Shown one piece after another: positions 26,561 through 35,431 of a stretch of 64,000 nucleotides of DNA. Position numbers and translations under genes: made by a program. Every line of letters starts with the position of its first letter. Position 1 is the first letter of the stretch. The notes under the pieces were generated by a model. The model was given only the letters and a program-made list of their open reading frames with translations, was not told the DNA's origin and ran no database searches. The stretch comes from Euryarchaeota archaeon UBA86. Lineage in GTDB: Archaea > Thermoplasmatota > Poseidoniia > Poseidoniales > Thalassarchaeaceae. The stretch spans positions 12,197 through 76,196 of the forward strand of contig DAQX01000023.1 in NCBI GenBank assembly GCA_002503055.1, given 5' to 3'.

Positions 26561-27170
26561 TCCAGAACTTTCGACTATCCTTGAAGCAATACTGTTCGGA
26601 GCAGGTAGATCAATGTCGGTGGAGGAATTATCTGAATTACTTGAGAAACCAGCATCAGAGGTTGAAGAATCTCTTCGGCAGTTACAATCTACAATCCGCA
26701 GACGTCGAGACTCTGCTTTGCAATTATCCGATGTAGCAGGTAGGTGGATTTTCGAAGTCAGGCCCGGACTTTCTCCACATCTACCCGAGTCATTCAGGGC
26801 AGATATCCCTCAGAGATTGCTTCCTGCAGCAGCCTTAGTGGCCTACCATCAGCCCATGGCACAATCACAACTGGTGGATATGCTCGGCCAGCGAGCCTAC
26901 GAGCATGTCAGAGATCTCGCTAAGATGGGCCTACTCGACCGCAGAAGAGACGGCCTAACTCGTAGGCTTACGACCACTCGCAGGTTCGCTGAATACTTCG
27001 GATGCCCGGAGATAGAGTACAGAAAGGTACGCTCATGGTTCAGACAAGAGGCAGAGAAGATGGGACTTACGAGTGCCCAATTGGCCGCCTCACTAGCTCC
27101 TGAAGAGCAGTTGTCAATCAATGAATTCTCAGATGAATCATCTGATGAGGGCACACTAGAGGTCGAGTAA
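26553..27170 (+). CDS. scpB: Condensin subunit ScpB
   Basis: Winged-helix partner of ScpA. About 205 aa from TTG 26553, which lies at the right distance after GGGGGTG; the frame stays open to 26424, but that part lies inside scpA. Family blocks are LEAILFGAGRSMSVEELSELL, LQLSDVAGRWIFEVRP, LPAAALVAYHQPMAQSQL and RAYEHVRDLAKMGLLDRR, followed by an acidic tail. It abuts the convergent HMG-CoA reductase gene: GAGTAA next to TTACTC. Confidence 0.85.
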   Translation: MSNPELSTILEAILFGAGRSMSVEELSELLEKPASEVEESLRQLQSTIRRRRDSALQLSDVAGRWIFEVRPGLSPHLPESFRADIPQRLLPAAALVAYHQPMAQSQLVDMLGQRAYEHVRDLAKMGLLDRRRDGLTRRLTTTRRFAEYFGCPEIEYRKVRSWFRQEAEKMGLTSAQLAASLAPEEQLSINEFSDESSDEGTLEVE

Positions 27171-28466
27171 TTACTCGGATCTGAGTTTTACCAACTCTTC
27201 TTCTACAGCCTTCTGAGTGATTCTTCCGCCTTGAGCGCGCAGTCTAGCAGCCACGGCATCTACCTCGCCACCCTCTGCTCCTGCGGTAACAGCCATATTT
27301 CTCACATGGAGCTTCATGTGTCCAGCTTGGATGCCAACTGTAGCAAGCGCCCTGAGTGCTCCCAAGTTCTGTACCAATCCAGCAGCCGCCATCACCTTAG
27401 CAAGTTCATCTGCTGTTGTTATTCCCATTAGGGCGACATTTGCTTGTGCCGCAGGATGTACGCGCACAGCGCCTCCAACTAGACCTACTGCCATTGGAAG
27501 CTCAATAGATCCTACCAGGTTGCCAGCACTATCACTTTCCCAGTGCGTGAGTGATCCGTATACTCTCTTATGTGAGGCAAAACTGTGAGCCCCAGACTCG
27601 ATAGCTCTCCAGTCTTGTCCACATGCAATTGCTATAGCAGAAATTGCATTCATGATTCCCTTATTGTGAGTCGTTGCACGGAATGGATCCGCCTTAGCGA
27701 AGTGGTATGCTTGAAGAATCCCCTCAATTACCTCAGCACCTTGGACAGCATCTCCCTTATCTGACATCTCTTCCGGAGTGAAAACAGCACTAACTCGAGC
27801 CAATCTGTGGACTGCCAAATTACTGATTATTCTTAGAATAACAGTTCCTCCAGTCATTCCTTCTATCTTGGGGGCGATGGTTTCAGCCATAGTATTGACA
27901 GCATTTGCACCCATTGCATCTCTACAATCAACTAAAATGTGGACAATCACCATAGAACCAGACTCAGTTTCAATGATTTTAGCCTCAATATCCCTACATC
28001 CACCACCAAATTTGACTAAAATTGGGTCAACTTCATTGCACGAATCAATCAAATCTTGCTTATTGTCGATAATTGACTCCATCGCAGATACAGGATTATC
28101 GCAATCAACGACTTGGATTTGGCCAATCATTACCGGGTCATCATTGTTTGAAACAAAACCTCCTTTCTGATGGCATCTCTTTGCCATGTTACTGGCAGCC
28201 GCAACCACACTAGGCTCTTCCAAAACGAAAGGCACCAGGTAGTGATCTCCATCGACTACGAAGTTGGTCGCCACTCCAATAGGAAGGGAGTATGTTCCAA
28301 CTACATTCTCTATCATTCTGTCTGCAGCCTCTTCAGACAACTCCCCACTAGCTGACCAAGCCCCAACCTGTTCAGGAGTTAGTCCTGCTAATTCTGCTAG
28401 CATCTCTCTGCGTTCCGAAACTGATAGTTTGTAGAATCCCTCTAGGCGACTGCTGTCTACTGGCAT
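27171..28466 (-). CDS. mvaA: Class II HMG-CoA reductase
   Basis: Makes mevalonate for isoprenoid lipids. 431 aa. The class II (bacterial/Archaeoglobus type) signatures are present: catalytic Glu in ENVVGTYSLPIG (53-64), Lys in ATTHNKGIMNA (near 269), Asp in DCRDAMGANAVN (183) and His in GHMKLHVRN near residue 388. Most archaea use class I, whereas Thermoplasmata-related lineages have class II (family knowledge). ATG 28466; the upstream region is shared with a divergent AAA+ gene. Confidence 0.93.
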   Translation of the reverse strand: MPVDSSRLEGFYKLSVSERREMLAELAGLTPEQVGAWSASGELSEEAADRMIENVVGTYSLPIGVATNFVVDGDHYLVPFVLEEPSVVAAASNMAKRCHQKGGFVSNNDDPVMIGQIQVVDCDNPVSAMESIIDNKQDLIDSCNEVDPILVKFGGGCRDIEAKIIETESGSMVIVHILVDCRDAMGANAVNTMAETIAPKIEGMTGGTVILRIISNLAVHRLARVSAVFTPEEMSDKGDAVQGAEVIEGILQAYHFAKADPFRATTHNKGIMNAISAIAIACGQDWRAIESGAHSFASHKRVYGSLTHWESDSAGNLVGSIELPMAVGLVGGAVRVHPAAQANVALMGITTADELAKVMAAAGLVQNLGALRALATVGIQAGHMKLHVRNMAVTAGAEGGEVDAVAARLRAQGGRITQKAVEEELVKLRSE

Positions 28467-28500
28467 AGTATCATTACGGCCCGGAGAATAGGGCTTCTAA

Positions 28501-28514
28501 CTGTTTGCAAACAG
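28501..28514. promoter_or_regulatory. 14-bp palindrome upstream of mvaA
   Basis: CTGTTTGCAAACAG is a perfect palindrome 35 bp upstream of the mvaA start codon, where a regulator could bind next to the promoter. A weak TATA-like CCTATTC lies between it and the gene. Function inferred. Confidence 0.4.
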
Positions 28515-28567
28515 GGAACTTAGCGACGAAGTTGGCCCTACCTCCTACTCCGATTAGGCCAAATTAA

Positions 28568-28628
28568 GCGTTAATTTAACCATTAACGCATCATTAACGC
28601 ATCATTAAAGCGTTAATAAAGCGTTAAT
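28568..28628. repeat. Five GCGTTAAT boxes in direct and inverted order
   Basis: Exact copies of GCGTTAAT occur on the plus strand at 28568-28575, 28610-28617 and 28621-28628, and on the minus strand at 28582-28589 and 28593-28600. The two minus copies and the last two plus copies are each 11 bp apart, one helical turn, so they face the same side of the DNA. The first sits in ATTAAGCGTTAAT, itself a palindrome. The tract is AT-rich within the 279-bp gap between mvaA and the AAA+ gene. It looks like a multi-site operator or a replication initiator site. Confidence 0.7.
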
Positions 28629-28745
28629 CTGGGAGAAATCATTTCGCTGCACTGTAAGGATATGAATGAATCAAGACATCTCGGAATCCGTGAAAAACCC
28701 GTTAAATCGCCCTATGGAAAGCGTCAGAATGCGTGAACATTAAGA

Positions 28746-30563
28746 ATGATTGAAGCCGCTACTAGGCCAATGATTTCAGAGGCGGTCTCATTGCTTGATT
28801 TACCTCCTTTGAGGGGCAACCCCTTCGACCACCGCCCGATTGAACCTTCTAGGGCCCAGGACCTAGTCGGTCGAGATTCGTTGATGATTAGACTGCGCGA
28901 GTACATTATCTCAGAATCTCCCAGAAACATTCTGTTAGTAGGAGATTCGGGAAGCGGGAGGACATCAATGGTGAACGCACTTTCTTCCCAAGCCAGAAAC
29001 AAGTTCGTCAGTCAGTTCTGGCCCGAAACAGATCCAGTAAACTCGATTCTAAACGAACTTTCAGTACATTTCGCAGGTTATGAAATCCCTAGAACTACTT
29101 CTCGACTGTGTGAGTCATTAGTTGAGATGCTAGACAAAGAGACTGGGCCATTGCCCCTAATTGCTCTAGATTACCCTACTTCGACTCCTTTGAATGAGCT
29201 ATTGACCAGAATCACACCTCTATTACAGAGACTTAGGGCACTAGTCATAGTTACAGCAACATCTTCGCAATTAAAATCTCTTGATGAGGAGATTGTTGAA
29301 GCATATGATATCGAACAACTCAATGATTTCTCTAAGCAGGAAGTACAGAAACTAGCGGACAATCTAATCCGTAGAAAGGCCCGCGAGAGGTGGATAATCA
29401 ATCCTCAACTTATGGATGCACTGATGGAACGCACAGGAGGGCACCCTCGCGATGTTGTGAAACTGTGTAGAGACTTACTGGATGAGCGTAGAGGCAATGG
29501 CTCTGAGGGCACATTAGAGAGACTAATGTCTTGGAGTGGCAGGATAGATGATGTCCCAGAAGTGCCGTTCGAACCTGAAAATGAATCAGAAGAGCCAGTG
29601 GAAGGTTTGGAAACCACTGAGGTGGAGAATTTTGAGGAGGAAGACGAGAACCCTGCAGAAGATTCCGATGACTGGGACATTGAACCTGATGACATGTGGG
29701 AAGATGTTATCGAGCCCGAAGATGATCCTGTTTGGGATGAGACAATTCCCGAAATTGAGGACGATTGGTCCGAACAAGAGCCACCGGAACCATCCAATCC
29801 CCCCGAAGAAGGCCAAGGGACCTTAGATTCCTATGTCCCAATCGTAGATGCCACTGAAGAACAGTCGCGAACTCCAGTTACAGGGGCTTTTGGAGGATTG
29901 CTTAGCCGAACCGTGGTTACCGGGGATGAGATGCCAAAAGAGCCCGACGGAAAGCCAGTAACGGTTGCCAATTCTGAACCAAAGCCTTTCATCCCATCAA
30001 CAAACCGACCTGTAGTTCAAGATCCAGATCCAGCGTTCGAATCACAAGCCATTCCTGATACATCGATTACTCCTGCAGAGGAAGTCTCTGTGATGTCGGA
30101 TGAAGGGGCTCTTTGGACTGCTGACCCAAGCCTTGGAGTGGTGCCCGAGGTCCCCGAACAACCCGAACCAGAGAAAACCCTCTTTGATTTGGATCACACT
30201 CCTGAGTTAGTTGAACCCGAGCCCGAACCTGAGATTATCACTACGCCACCGCCATCTCCTCCCGCAATCCCTCAAATTCCTGTCCTACCTAGTGGGCCTA
30301 ATTGGGAGCCGGATGAGCCCTTTGATAAATCCAGATTTGCATATATTTCAGATAATGAGAGGACAATTCTTGAGGCGGCTGCTGGAAGAGAAGTTTCTCC
30401 TTCAGATGCCGAATTACAAGCCGTATTGGAAGTCGGTAGGACCAGACTTTCTCAGATATTCAACGGACTTCGCAGAGCGGGACTACTTTCCGTCAGAAAG
30501 CAAGGTAGAACCAGGCTGTTCAAGCTCAGCAATATTGCCTCTACCGAACTCGGAATGAATTAG
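28746..30563 (+). CDS. AAA+/STAND-like ATPase with C-terminal winged helix
   Basis: 605 aa. The N-terminal third is a P-loop ATPase: RGNPFDHRPIE, VGRDSLMIRLREYI, a Walker A variant GDSGSGRT (66-73) with Arg in place of Lys, Walker B PLIALD (137-142) and a lid region GGHPRDVVKLCRDLLDERR similar to Orc1/STAND proteins. A ~260-residue acidic Pro/Glu-rich region follows (about 270-535), then a C-terminal winged helix (about 545-605), VGRTRLSQIFNGLRRAGLLS. It may bind the GCGTTAAT boxes just upstream; that is inference. It forms an operon with DUF357, 7 bases downstream. Confidence 0.6.
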   Translation: MIEAATRPMISEAVSLLDLPPLRGNPFDHRPIEPSRAQDLVGRDSLMIRLREYIISESPRNILLVGDSGSGRTSMVNALSSQARNKFVSQFWPETDPVNSILNELSVHFAGYEIPRTTSRLCESLVEMLDKETGPLPLIALDYPTSTPLNELLTRITPLLQRLRALVIVTATSSQLKSLDEEIVEAYDIEQLNDFSKQEVQKLADNLIRRKARERWIINPQLMDALMERTGGHPRDVVKLCRDLLDERRGNGSEGTLERLMSWSGRIDDVPEVPFEPENESEEPVEGLETTEVENFEEEDENPAEDSDDWDIEPDDMWEDVIEPEDDPVWDETIPEIEDDWSEQEPPEPSNPPEEGQGTLDSYVPIVDATEEQSRTPVTGAFGGLLSRTVVTGDEMPKEPDGKPVTVANSEPKPFIPSTNRPVVQDPDPAFESQAIPDTSITPAEEVSVMSDEGALWTADPSLGVVPEVPEQPEPEKTLFDLDHTPELVEPEPEPEIITTPPPSPPAIPQIPVLPSGPNWEPDEPFDKSRFAYISDNERTILEAAAGREVSPSDAELQAVLEVGRTRLSQIFNGLRRAGLLSVRKQGRTRLFKLSNIASTELGMN

Positions 30564-30570
30564 GTGCCTC

Positions 30571-30861
30571 ATGTCGAATACTAATGTCACAATCGAACTC
30601 GTTGAGAAGTATCTTGCTCTGACCGAGGAAGCTAGATCTAAGGCAACTCCTATTGCAAACGGAGATTCCGAAGAAGAGAGACTTGTATCAATGCTCAGAA
30701 TGTGCGATGATTATGCATCAGACGCTAGGCACTTCATGCAGGAAGGAGACCTAGTACGAGCCTTCGGGGCAATCAATTACTCGCACGCGTGGCTAGACGC
30801 AGCTGTTAGAATCGGTTTACTGGATGGCCATGGTGACGATCGATTATTCACATTACCTTAG
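30571..30861 (+). CDS. DUF357 family protein
   Basis: 96 aa, a small all-helical archaeal protein of unknown function. The family core is MCDDYASDARHFMQEGD followed by AFGAINYSHAWLDAAVRIGL. The SD AGGTG overlaps the AAA+ gene's stop, so the two are probably translated together. The last four bases are shared with the convergent PIN gene (TTAG). Confidence 0.8.
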   Translation: MSNTNVTIELVEKYLALTEEARSKATPIANGDSEEERLVSMLRMCDDYASDARHFMQEGDLVRAFGAINYSHAWLDAAVRIGLLDGHGDDRLFTLP

Positions 30862-31226
30862 GCCTCGACCAGCCTTAGATATCGTCCAGAGGCAACCTCG
30901 ATGTATGATCCACCTTCCTCAATCAACCTTCTCTTTAGTTCGGTATCAACTGTTAACACCGCCCATCCCCTTTCCGAGGACAGTCTTACAAGCATCTCAT
31001 CAGGATGCCTCACTCCTTCTAAGTCTTGAATAATTTCACAGCGTTTTCTTAGCAATTCTAGAAGCAGACCTTTCTGCTTTTCAGATACAGATTCGAGTTC
31101 TCTATCTACGCATTCAAGTAACTTCAAGTCTGCAACTCCGACTACTTCCTTCATACTCGCATCCAAGTTTAGCCGCGCCTCAATTAGTGCAACCCACCCA
31201 CAAGCGTCTACCAAGACGCCGACCAT
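30858..31226 (-). CDS. PIN-domain nuclease, Fcf1/Utp24-like
   Basis: 122 aa. Acidic PIN residues are visible in VLVDACGW (Asp7), CVDREL, HPDEMLVRL and VLTVDTELKRRL. In Archaea, small PIN proteins of this group commonly neighbour aIF2-gamma and S6e and are related to the rRNA-processing nuclease Fcf1/Utp24; both neighbours are present here. A VapC toxin is less likely, as there is no antitoxin gene. ATG 31226 follows SD GGGTGAT, which includes the aIF2-gamma stop. Confidence 0.75.
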   Translation of the reverse strand: MVGVLVDACGWVALIEARLNLDASMKEVVGVADLKLLECVDRELESVSEKQKGLLLELLRKRCEIIQDLEGVRHPDEMLVRLSSERGWAVLTVDTELKRRLIEEGGSYIEVASGRYLRLVEA

Positions 31227-31230
31227 TGAA

Positions 31231-32478
31231 TCACCCAGCGATTGAGCCGTGGCCGATTAATCGCCATCTAGAACCAACTCTTCTGGATAATGTGACCCGA
31301 CTCCCGGATTTTGCACATATTGGCAGACGTAGTTGAATGGTCGCAGAACCTCCTTTAGCGGAAGAAACAGTACCTACACTAGTTGCTGTAGCCGAATTAA
31401 TCATCAACATCTCATTGTTCTGTAGGGGCTTTATTGAACCAGCTTCACCCTCTCCAGATGAGACCATCTTCTCTAACAATTCCAACTTTAGGTTCAATTC
31501 TTCCCAAATCGGAGGTAATTCTCCTTCTCTTGCCATGACCTGGCCTGACAACTCGTCCGCCTTGGTAGACATCGGATCCATAGGGGTGGCAATTCCGCAC
31601 AGGCCCCCTGCGTGAACTAAATCTAGATCCAAACCTCCTCCTTTCAGACTCTCAATCTTGGTTGGGATTGGTTTCCATGTTGTCTGTCCTCCAGATTGGA
31701 CTCTTCTCCCAGGGGCAATCAGAATAGAATCTCCAACATTGAATGATCCCTCGACAATACTCCCGCCAATGATTCCTCCAGACAATCCATTGGGCCTAGT
31801 TCCTGGTCGATTAACATCGAATGAGCGTGCCACATACATCAGGCCAGATTCATCCGCAGTCCTATCCGGTGTCGGGATTACATCCTCGATTGCCTGAATC
31901 AGAACATCGAGGTTGACATCATGATGTGCCGAAACTGGAATAATCGGTGCAGATTCGGCAATCGTGCCCTCTAAGAAACTCTGGATTTCAGCATATGACT
32001 CCCGAGCCCTCTCTCTAGAAACAATGTCTATCTTGTTTTGAACTACTACTATGTTCTCTATACCAGCAATCTGTAGTGCTGCCAGATGTTCTCTCGTCTG
32101 TGGCTGGGGACACTTCTCAGTGGCTGAGATTAGGAGCATCGCTCCATCCATTATCGATGCTCCAGAAATCATGACTGCCATGAGCGTCTCGTGCCCGGGA
32201 GCATCGACAAAAGATACCACTCGGAGTAATTCATCATCCGAATCATCAGCTCCATCAGGATGTTTTCCTCTAACATAGTAATTATCTTGCGCAGTCTTGT
32301 AGAATGCTGTATCGGCATAACCCAGTTTGATGCTGATACCGCGCTTCCGCTCCTCGGAGTGAGTGTCGGTCCATACTCCAGATAGGGCTTGAGTCAAAGT
32401 CGTCTTACCGTGGTCTACGTGACCGACCATTCCGATGTTTACTTCTGGCTGCTTCGGAAGACTACCCAGATTAATCAC
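31231..32478 (-). CDS. eif2g: Translation initiation factor aIF2 gamma subunit
   Basis: GTPase that delivers initiator Met-tRNA to the ribosome. 415 aa. G1 is GMVGHVDHGKTT, G3 is VDAPGHE, G4 is VQNKID, and switch 1 is around RKRGISIKLGYA. Domains II and III follow with RSFDVNRPGT and GGIIGGSIVEG. The stretch between GYAD and SFVDAPGHE has no Cys, so the zinc knuckle of most archaeal aIF2-gamma proteins is missing. The GTG start at 32478 follows GAGGAGTGA, which contains the S6e stop. Confidence 0.93.
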   Translation of the reverse strand: MINLGSLPKQPEVNIGMVGHVDHGKTTLTQALSGVWTDTHSEERKRGISIKLGYADTAFYKTAQDNYYVRGKHPDGADDSDDELLRVVSFVDAPGHETLMAVMISGASIMDGAMLLISATEKCPQPQTREHLAALQIAGIENIVVVQNKIDIVSRERARESYAEIQSFLEGTIAESAPIIPVSAHHDVNLDVLIQAIEDVIPTPDRTADESGLMYVARSFDVNRPGTRPNGLSGGIIGGSIVEGSFNVGDSILIAPGRRVQSGGQTTWKPIPTKIESLKGGGLDLDLVHAGGLCGIATPMDPMSTKADELSGQVMAREGELPPIWEELNLKLELLEKMVSSGEGEAGSIKPLQNNEMLMINSATATSVGTVSSAKGGSATIQLRLPICAKSGSRVTLSRRVGSRWRLIGHGSIAG

Positions 32479-32487
32479 CCCGCCGAA

Positions 32488-32985
32488 TCACTCCTCTTCT
32501 CCGGAGGACTTCTCGACGGCTTCTGGCTCCTCGACGAGGCCGAATATGGCGTCGAGAGAGCGGTTTCCAGATTCGACAATCTTGAGATTAATCTGGCGAG
32601 TATCCTGGCTGATTACATTGCCCCGGAGTCTACGCCTCTTCCTCAATCCATCGTACTTGTATCGGTAGACTCTACCCTTCTTCTTGACATACTTCTTCCC
32701 CTTGTAGCCAGTTCCTGCAGTAGTCAGGACCGATTTGATTGCACTTCCATCTAGTTCTGGCCTCATTGGCCTTCCAGTCAAATCAGATCCACCAGTAATC
32801 TCCAGTTTGTATCCATTGAGGGCTTTATCGCCTTCTCCAACGAACATTCCATCTACTGAATCTCCTATCTTCTTACCTAGGAAGTGGTTGTAGTTAGAGC
32901 CGGTGATGTCCATACTGAATGCCCTTCCTCCGGATGAAGGAACGGTGTCATTCACTACCGCTTTGAAGACCTGCTCTGCTGCCAC
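32488..32985 (-). CDS. rps6e: Ribosomal protein S6e
   Basis: Small-subunit protein. 165 aa from a GTG start. Typical blocks are FLGKKIGDSVDG, GYKLEITGGSDLTGRPMRP and RVYRYKYDGLRKRRRLRGNVIS. Residues after about 130 form an acidic extension beyond the usual archaeal length of about 125. It is followed by aIF2-gamma and the PIN gene, the common archaeal arrangement. Confidence 0.92.
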   Translation of the reverse strand: MAAEQVFKAVVNDTVPSSGGRAFSMDITGSNYNHFLGKKIGDSVDGMFVGEGDKALNGYKLEITGGSDLTGRPMRPELDGSAIKSVLTTAGTGYKGKKYVKKKGRVYRYKYDGLRKRRRLRGNVISQDTRQINLKIVESGNRSLDAIFGLVEEPEAVEKSSGEEE

Positions 32986-33038
32986 ACGACCACCTCTGAA
33001 CGGCCTCCCGACTAAAGGCCCCTATAAGAGCGGTTCGG

Positions 33039-33055
33039 AAGCGCCGTAGGCGCTT
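33039..33055 (-). terminator. Hairpin between orc1 and rps6e
   Basis: AAGCGCC-TAC-GGCGCTT on the minus strand forms a perfect seven-pair stem five bases after the orc1 stop. No T-run follows. It resembles the hairpin behind the ATPase operon and may be a processing or 3'-end signal. Confidence 0.4.
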
Positions 33056-33060
33056 GAAAA

Positions 33061-34230
33061 TCACAAGAAATCTTTCTCAATACGATTCTCAAGCAGAGCG
33101 GGCTGTGTATTGGTCATAGTGATGTGTTGAGTCCGACCCCTCCCAACTGACGCATTGGCGGTACGCGTCTCAATAAGACCAATTTTCTCCAATGTCTTGA
33201 GATGCTTCCAGAAGGTGGTGTAACTGCGTGGCTTTATTGTGAACTCCTCGCAGACTAGGTTGTACAATTTTTGAGCATCTCCGCTCGATACTGCATCGGC
33301 CTTCTTCAATCGTCTACAGATTCCGAGTAGAACCAACTTTTGATGATCTCCCAATTCGTCAACCTGGCTAGGCTCGACAGATGCTGCTCGTAGTGTACTG
33401 GGATGAACATCCTCGGCTAGAACATCTCCTCTTCCATCTTTCTCGACACGAATAATCGCAGCTTCAAGCAACTCGATGGCGAGACGAGCATCGCCTGACT
33501 CAGATGCGAATCTACCTATCTTGGCGAGGGCCCCGTCGTCCACCGAACCCGGCCTGCAAGCTTCCTCGTATCGCTGCTTGGCGATGTCAATCAACGCTTT
33601 CTCACCATATCCTCTCAGAGTTAGCATGTTACTCTCCCCCAGGCGCGAGATAATTGCAGGCTCAAACAGTTTGATTAGAGAAGTATCCTGACTTACCAGA
33701 ATCATCGAAACAGAACCCTGCCGATTCTGCCCCTCATCTATTCTCAGTAGTTTGTAGATTAGATCTCCCTTGTCGTTTCTAATCAGAACATCGACTTCGT
33801 CTAGAACTAACAACAAATGTGCATCTTGACTCCCTAGATTGCGTCTGATTGACTGAATTACCTCACTCGAGCTGAAACCTCTCTCGGGATGGCCAGAATC
33901 CAGAGATCTCGCAATCTCTTGCAGAACCTGTGAGGCGGTTGGATGATTGCGACAGTTTACATGGGCAAGGACTAGCTTCCTACGCCCATCTAGCGCACGT
34001 TGTAAGTCCTCGCCAAATCGACGAGTCATCACAGTCTTGCCGGAACCGACTGGCCCCGTAATCACCGCTCTTCCACTCACTCCGCGATGCTCAATTCCGA
34101 CAAACATCGAGGCCAATCCCCGTAACTCCTCATCACGGCCAACTAACGCCGGAGGAGTCCAATCGAATGAGAACGGAGTTCTATCCAACAGGACCTTGCC
34201 CGCACCAATCCGATTCAGGTATTCGACCAT
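33061..34230 (-). CDS. orc1: Orc1/Cdc6 replication initiator
   Basis: Origin-binding AAA+ ATPase. About 389 aa. Walker A is GPVGSGKT (59-66), Walker B LLLVLDEVD (about 139-147), sensor 1 SMILVSQDTS, arginine/sensor 2 region SGDARLAIELLEAA, and a C-terminal winged helix from about 330 (SYTTFWKHLKTLEKIGLIE). ATG 34230 follows a good SD, GGAGGGAG, and gives the usual short N-terminus; the frame extends to ATG 34287. Confidence 0.9.
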   Translation of the reverse strand: MVEYLNRIGAGKVLLDRTPFSFDWTPPALVGRDEELRGLASMFVGIEHRGVSGRAVITGPVGSGKTVMTRRFGEDLQRALDGRRKLVLAHVNCRNHPTASQVLQEIARSLDSGHPERGFSSSEVIQSIRRNLGSQDAHLLLVLDEVDVLIRNDKGDLIYKLLRIDEGQNRQGSVSMILVSQDTSLIKLFEPAIISRLGESNMLTLRGYGEKALIDIAKQRYEEACRPGSVDDGALAKIGRFASESGDARLAIELLEAAIIRVEKDGRGDVLAEDVHPSTLRAASVEPSQVDELGDHQKLVLLGICRRLKKADAVSSGDAQKLYNLVCEEFTIKPRSYTTFWKHLKTLEKIGLIETRTANASVGRGRTQHITMTNTQPALLENRIEKDFL

Positions 34231-34320
34231 CAATGACTCCCTCCGTTGACTATTCTTGAAGATATGGAAAGCCACGGCCCCTGACATACTCTATAGTGCA
34301 GGATTTCGTCCTACGGGGAC

Positions 34321-35427
34321 TCAATGAATTTGGTCAAATTTGTATCCATTTTCCCACTTCTTCTCGCCCAAGGCGACTTCAAGTTCGTAAGGTGTAATCA
34401 TGGGTTTGGCATACTTCACAGCATCATCGATAGCGATTCTAGGGCAAGCAGTGTTCACGAAAACATCAACCGGATAGAAATCAATCAATTCAGGTCCAAC
34501 ATGTTCAATTGCAAGAAGAAATCCTTTCTTGCCATGCTTCTCCAATTTCTTTTTCATCCTCAAAGCTAAATTTCGCCTCATCTGACCAGGCTTGGCACCA
34601 ATTAATATTCCAAATCTCTCTTTATCCATTGAAGACATAATTAGTCCCGAACGCTGCCTTAGGATTCTTTCGATCCTTTCTCTTCCCATTTCTTGAGCCT
34701 CTCCGGTATAAGGATCCAACATCGCCAAGGGTTTTCCCGTGTGTAAAACTAATCCAATTGGATGGAAATCTCCACTTCCCAAGAATACATAATGACCAAC
34801 TGTGGGGTCATCACCTGAGTAGTTACACCCCAGAACTTGTCCAGGGAACGATAATCGTGCACCACCTACGGGAATAGTAACTTCAAATCCAGCCTCTTCA
34901 AAGTGTTTCTTGAAAGTTGGTAGCAGATGCAAATGCTGTATACTACCCACCAATCCAAGTTTTGTATCAGTCAGGGGAGCAACTCTACCAACCATGTCTT
35001 CAAACCGATCTAGTGCCTCTAATTCGGATAATACAGGTCCAGATGAATCATTCAGACGGCTGATTGCAATTTCTCTGTGTGCATGAAGATAAGGCAGGAC
35101 GGGAGCAATCTCAGGATTCCCATCATATGTTACTGGTATGAATTGGGTCGGCATCCCTGAATCAATGTTCATTTGCGAGTGCCCCATGTGTGCTACCAGT
35201 TCAACTCCTATGTTTTGCATCTTATCATGGACCAAGTCGCAAGCTCCATAACAAGGATCTGCGGAGAGAACAACTCTTGCAGAGGTCTCCGTTTCAATTT
35301 CATCCATCATTTCTAGGGCCTGTATTTTGAGGCCTTCAGGAACTTGTAGAGCGACCAATTTCAAATCATTTGCTTTTATCCTCTCAACTAAATCATCCAA
35401 TTCGAAGTCATGGCGGTCCAAGTCCAT
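34321..35427 (-). CDS. dph2: Diphthamide synthase, radical SAM-like Dph2
   Basis: Transfers the 3-amino-3-carboxypropyl group of SAM to a His of elongation factor 2, the first step of diphthamide. About 368 aa. The three Fe-S Cys lie in ADPCYGACD, LGCNYSG and NTACPRIAIDDA, one per domain, as in the archaeal homodimeric enzyme. ATG 35427 follows GAGTGAT, which spans the hpt stop; an upstream start at 35457 would overlap hpt. Confidence 0.9.
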   Translation of the reverse strand: MDLDRHDFELDDLVERIKANDLKLVALQVPEGLKIQALEMMDEIETETSARVVLSADPCYGACDLVHDKMQNIGVELVAHMGHSQMNIDSGMPTQFIPVTYDGNPEIAPVLPYLHAHREIAISRLNDSSGPVLSELEALDRFEDMVGRVAPLTDTKLGLVGSIQHLHLLPTFKKHFEEAGFEVTIPVGGARLSFPGQVLGCNYSGDDPTVGHYVFLGSGDFHPIGLVLHTGKPLAMLDPYTGEAQEMGRERIERILRQRSGLIMSSMDKERFGILIGAKPGQMRRNLALRMKKKLEKHGKKGFLLAIEHVGPELIDFYPVDVFVNTACPRIAIDDAVKYAKPMITPYELEVALGEKKWENGYKFDQIH

Positions 35428-35431
35428 ACAA

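Noticed and set aside
28568..28628. CRISPR-like short repeats
   Set aside because: Repeats are only 8 bp, in mixed orientation, with 3-11 bp between them and no cas genes nearby.
30858..31226. VapC toxin of a toxin-antitoxin pair
   Set aside because: No antitoxin gene is adjacent, and the neighbours are aIF2-gamma and S6e, the usual setting of Fcf1-like PIN proteins.
33001..34320. Replication origin directly beside orc1
   Set aside because: The flanks are short and hold no origin recognition box or AT-rich tract; the GCGTTAAT cluster is the better candidate and is itself unproven.
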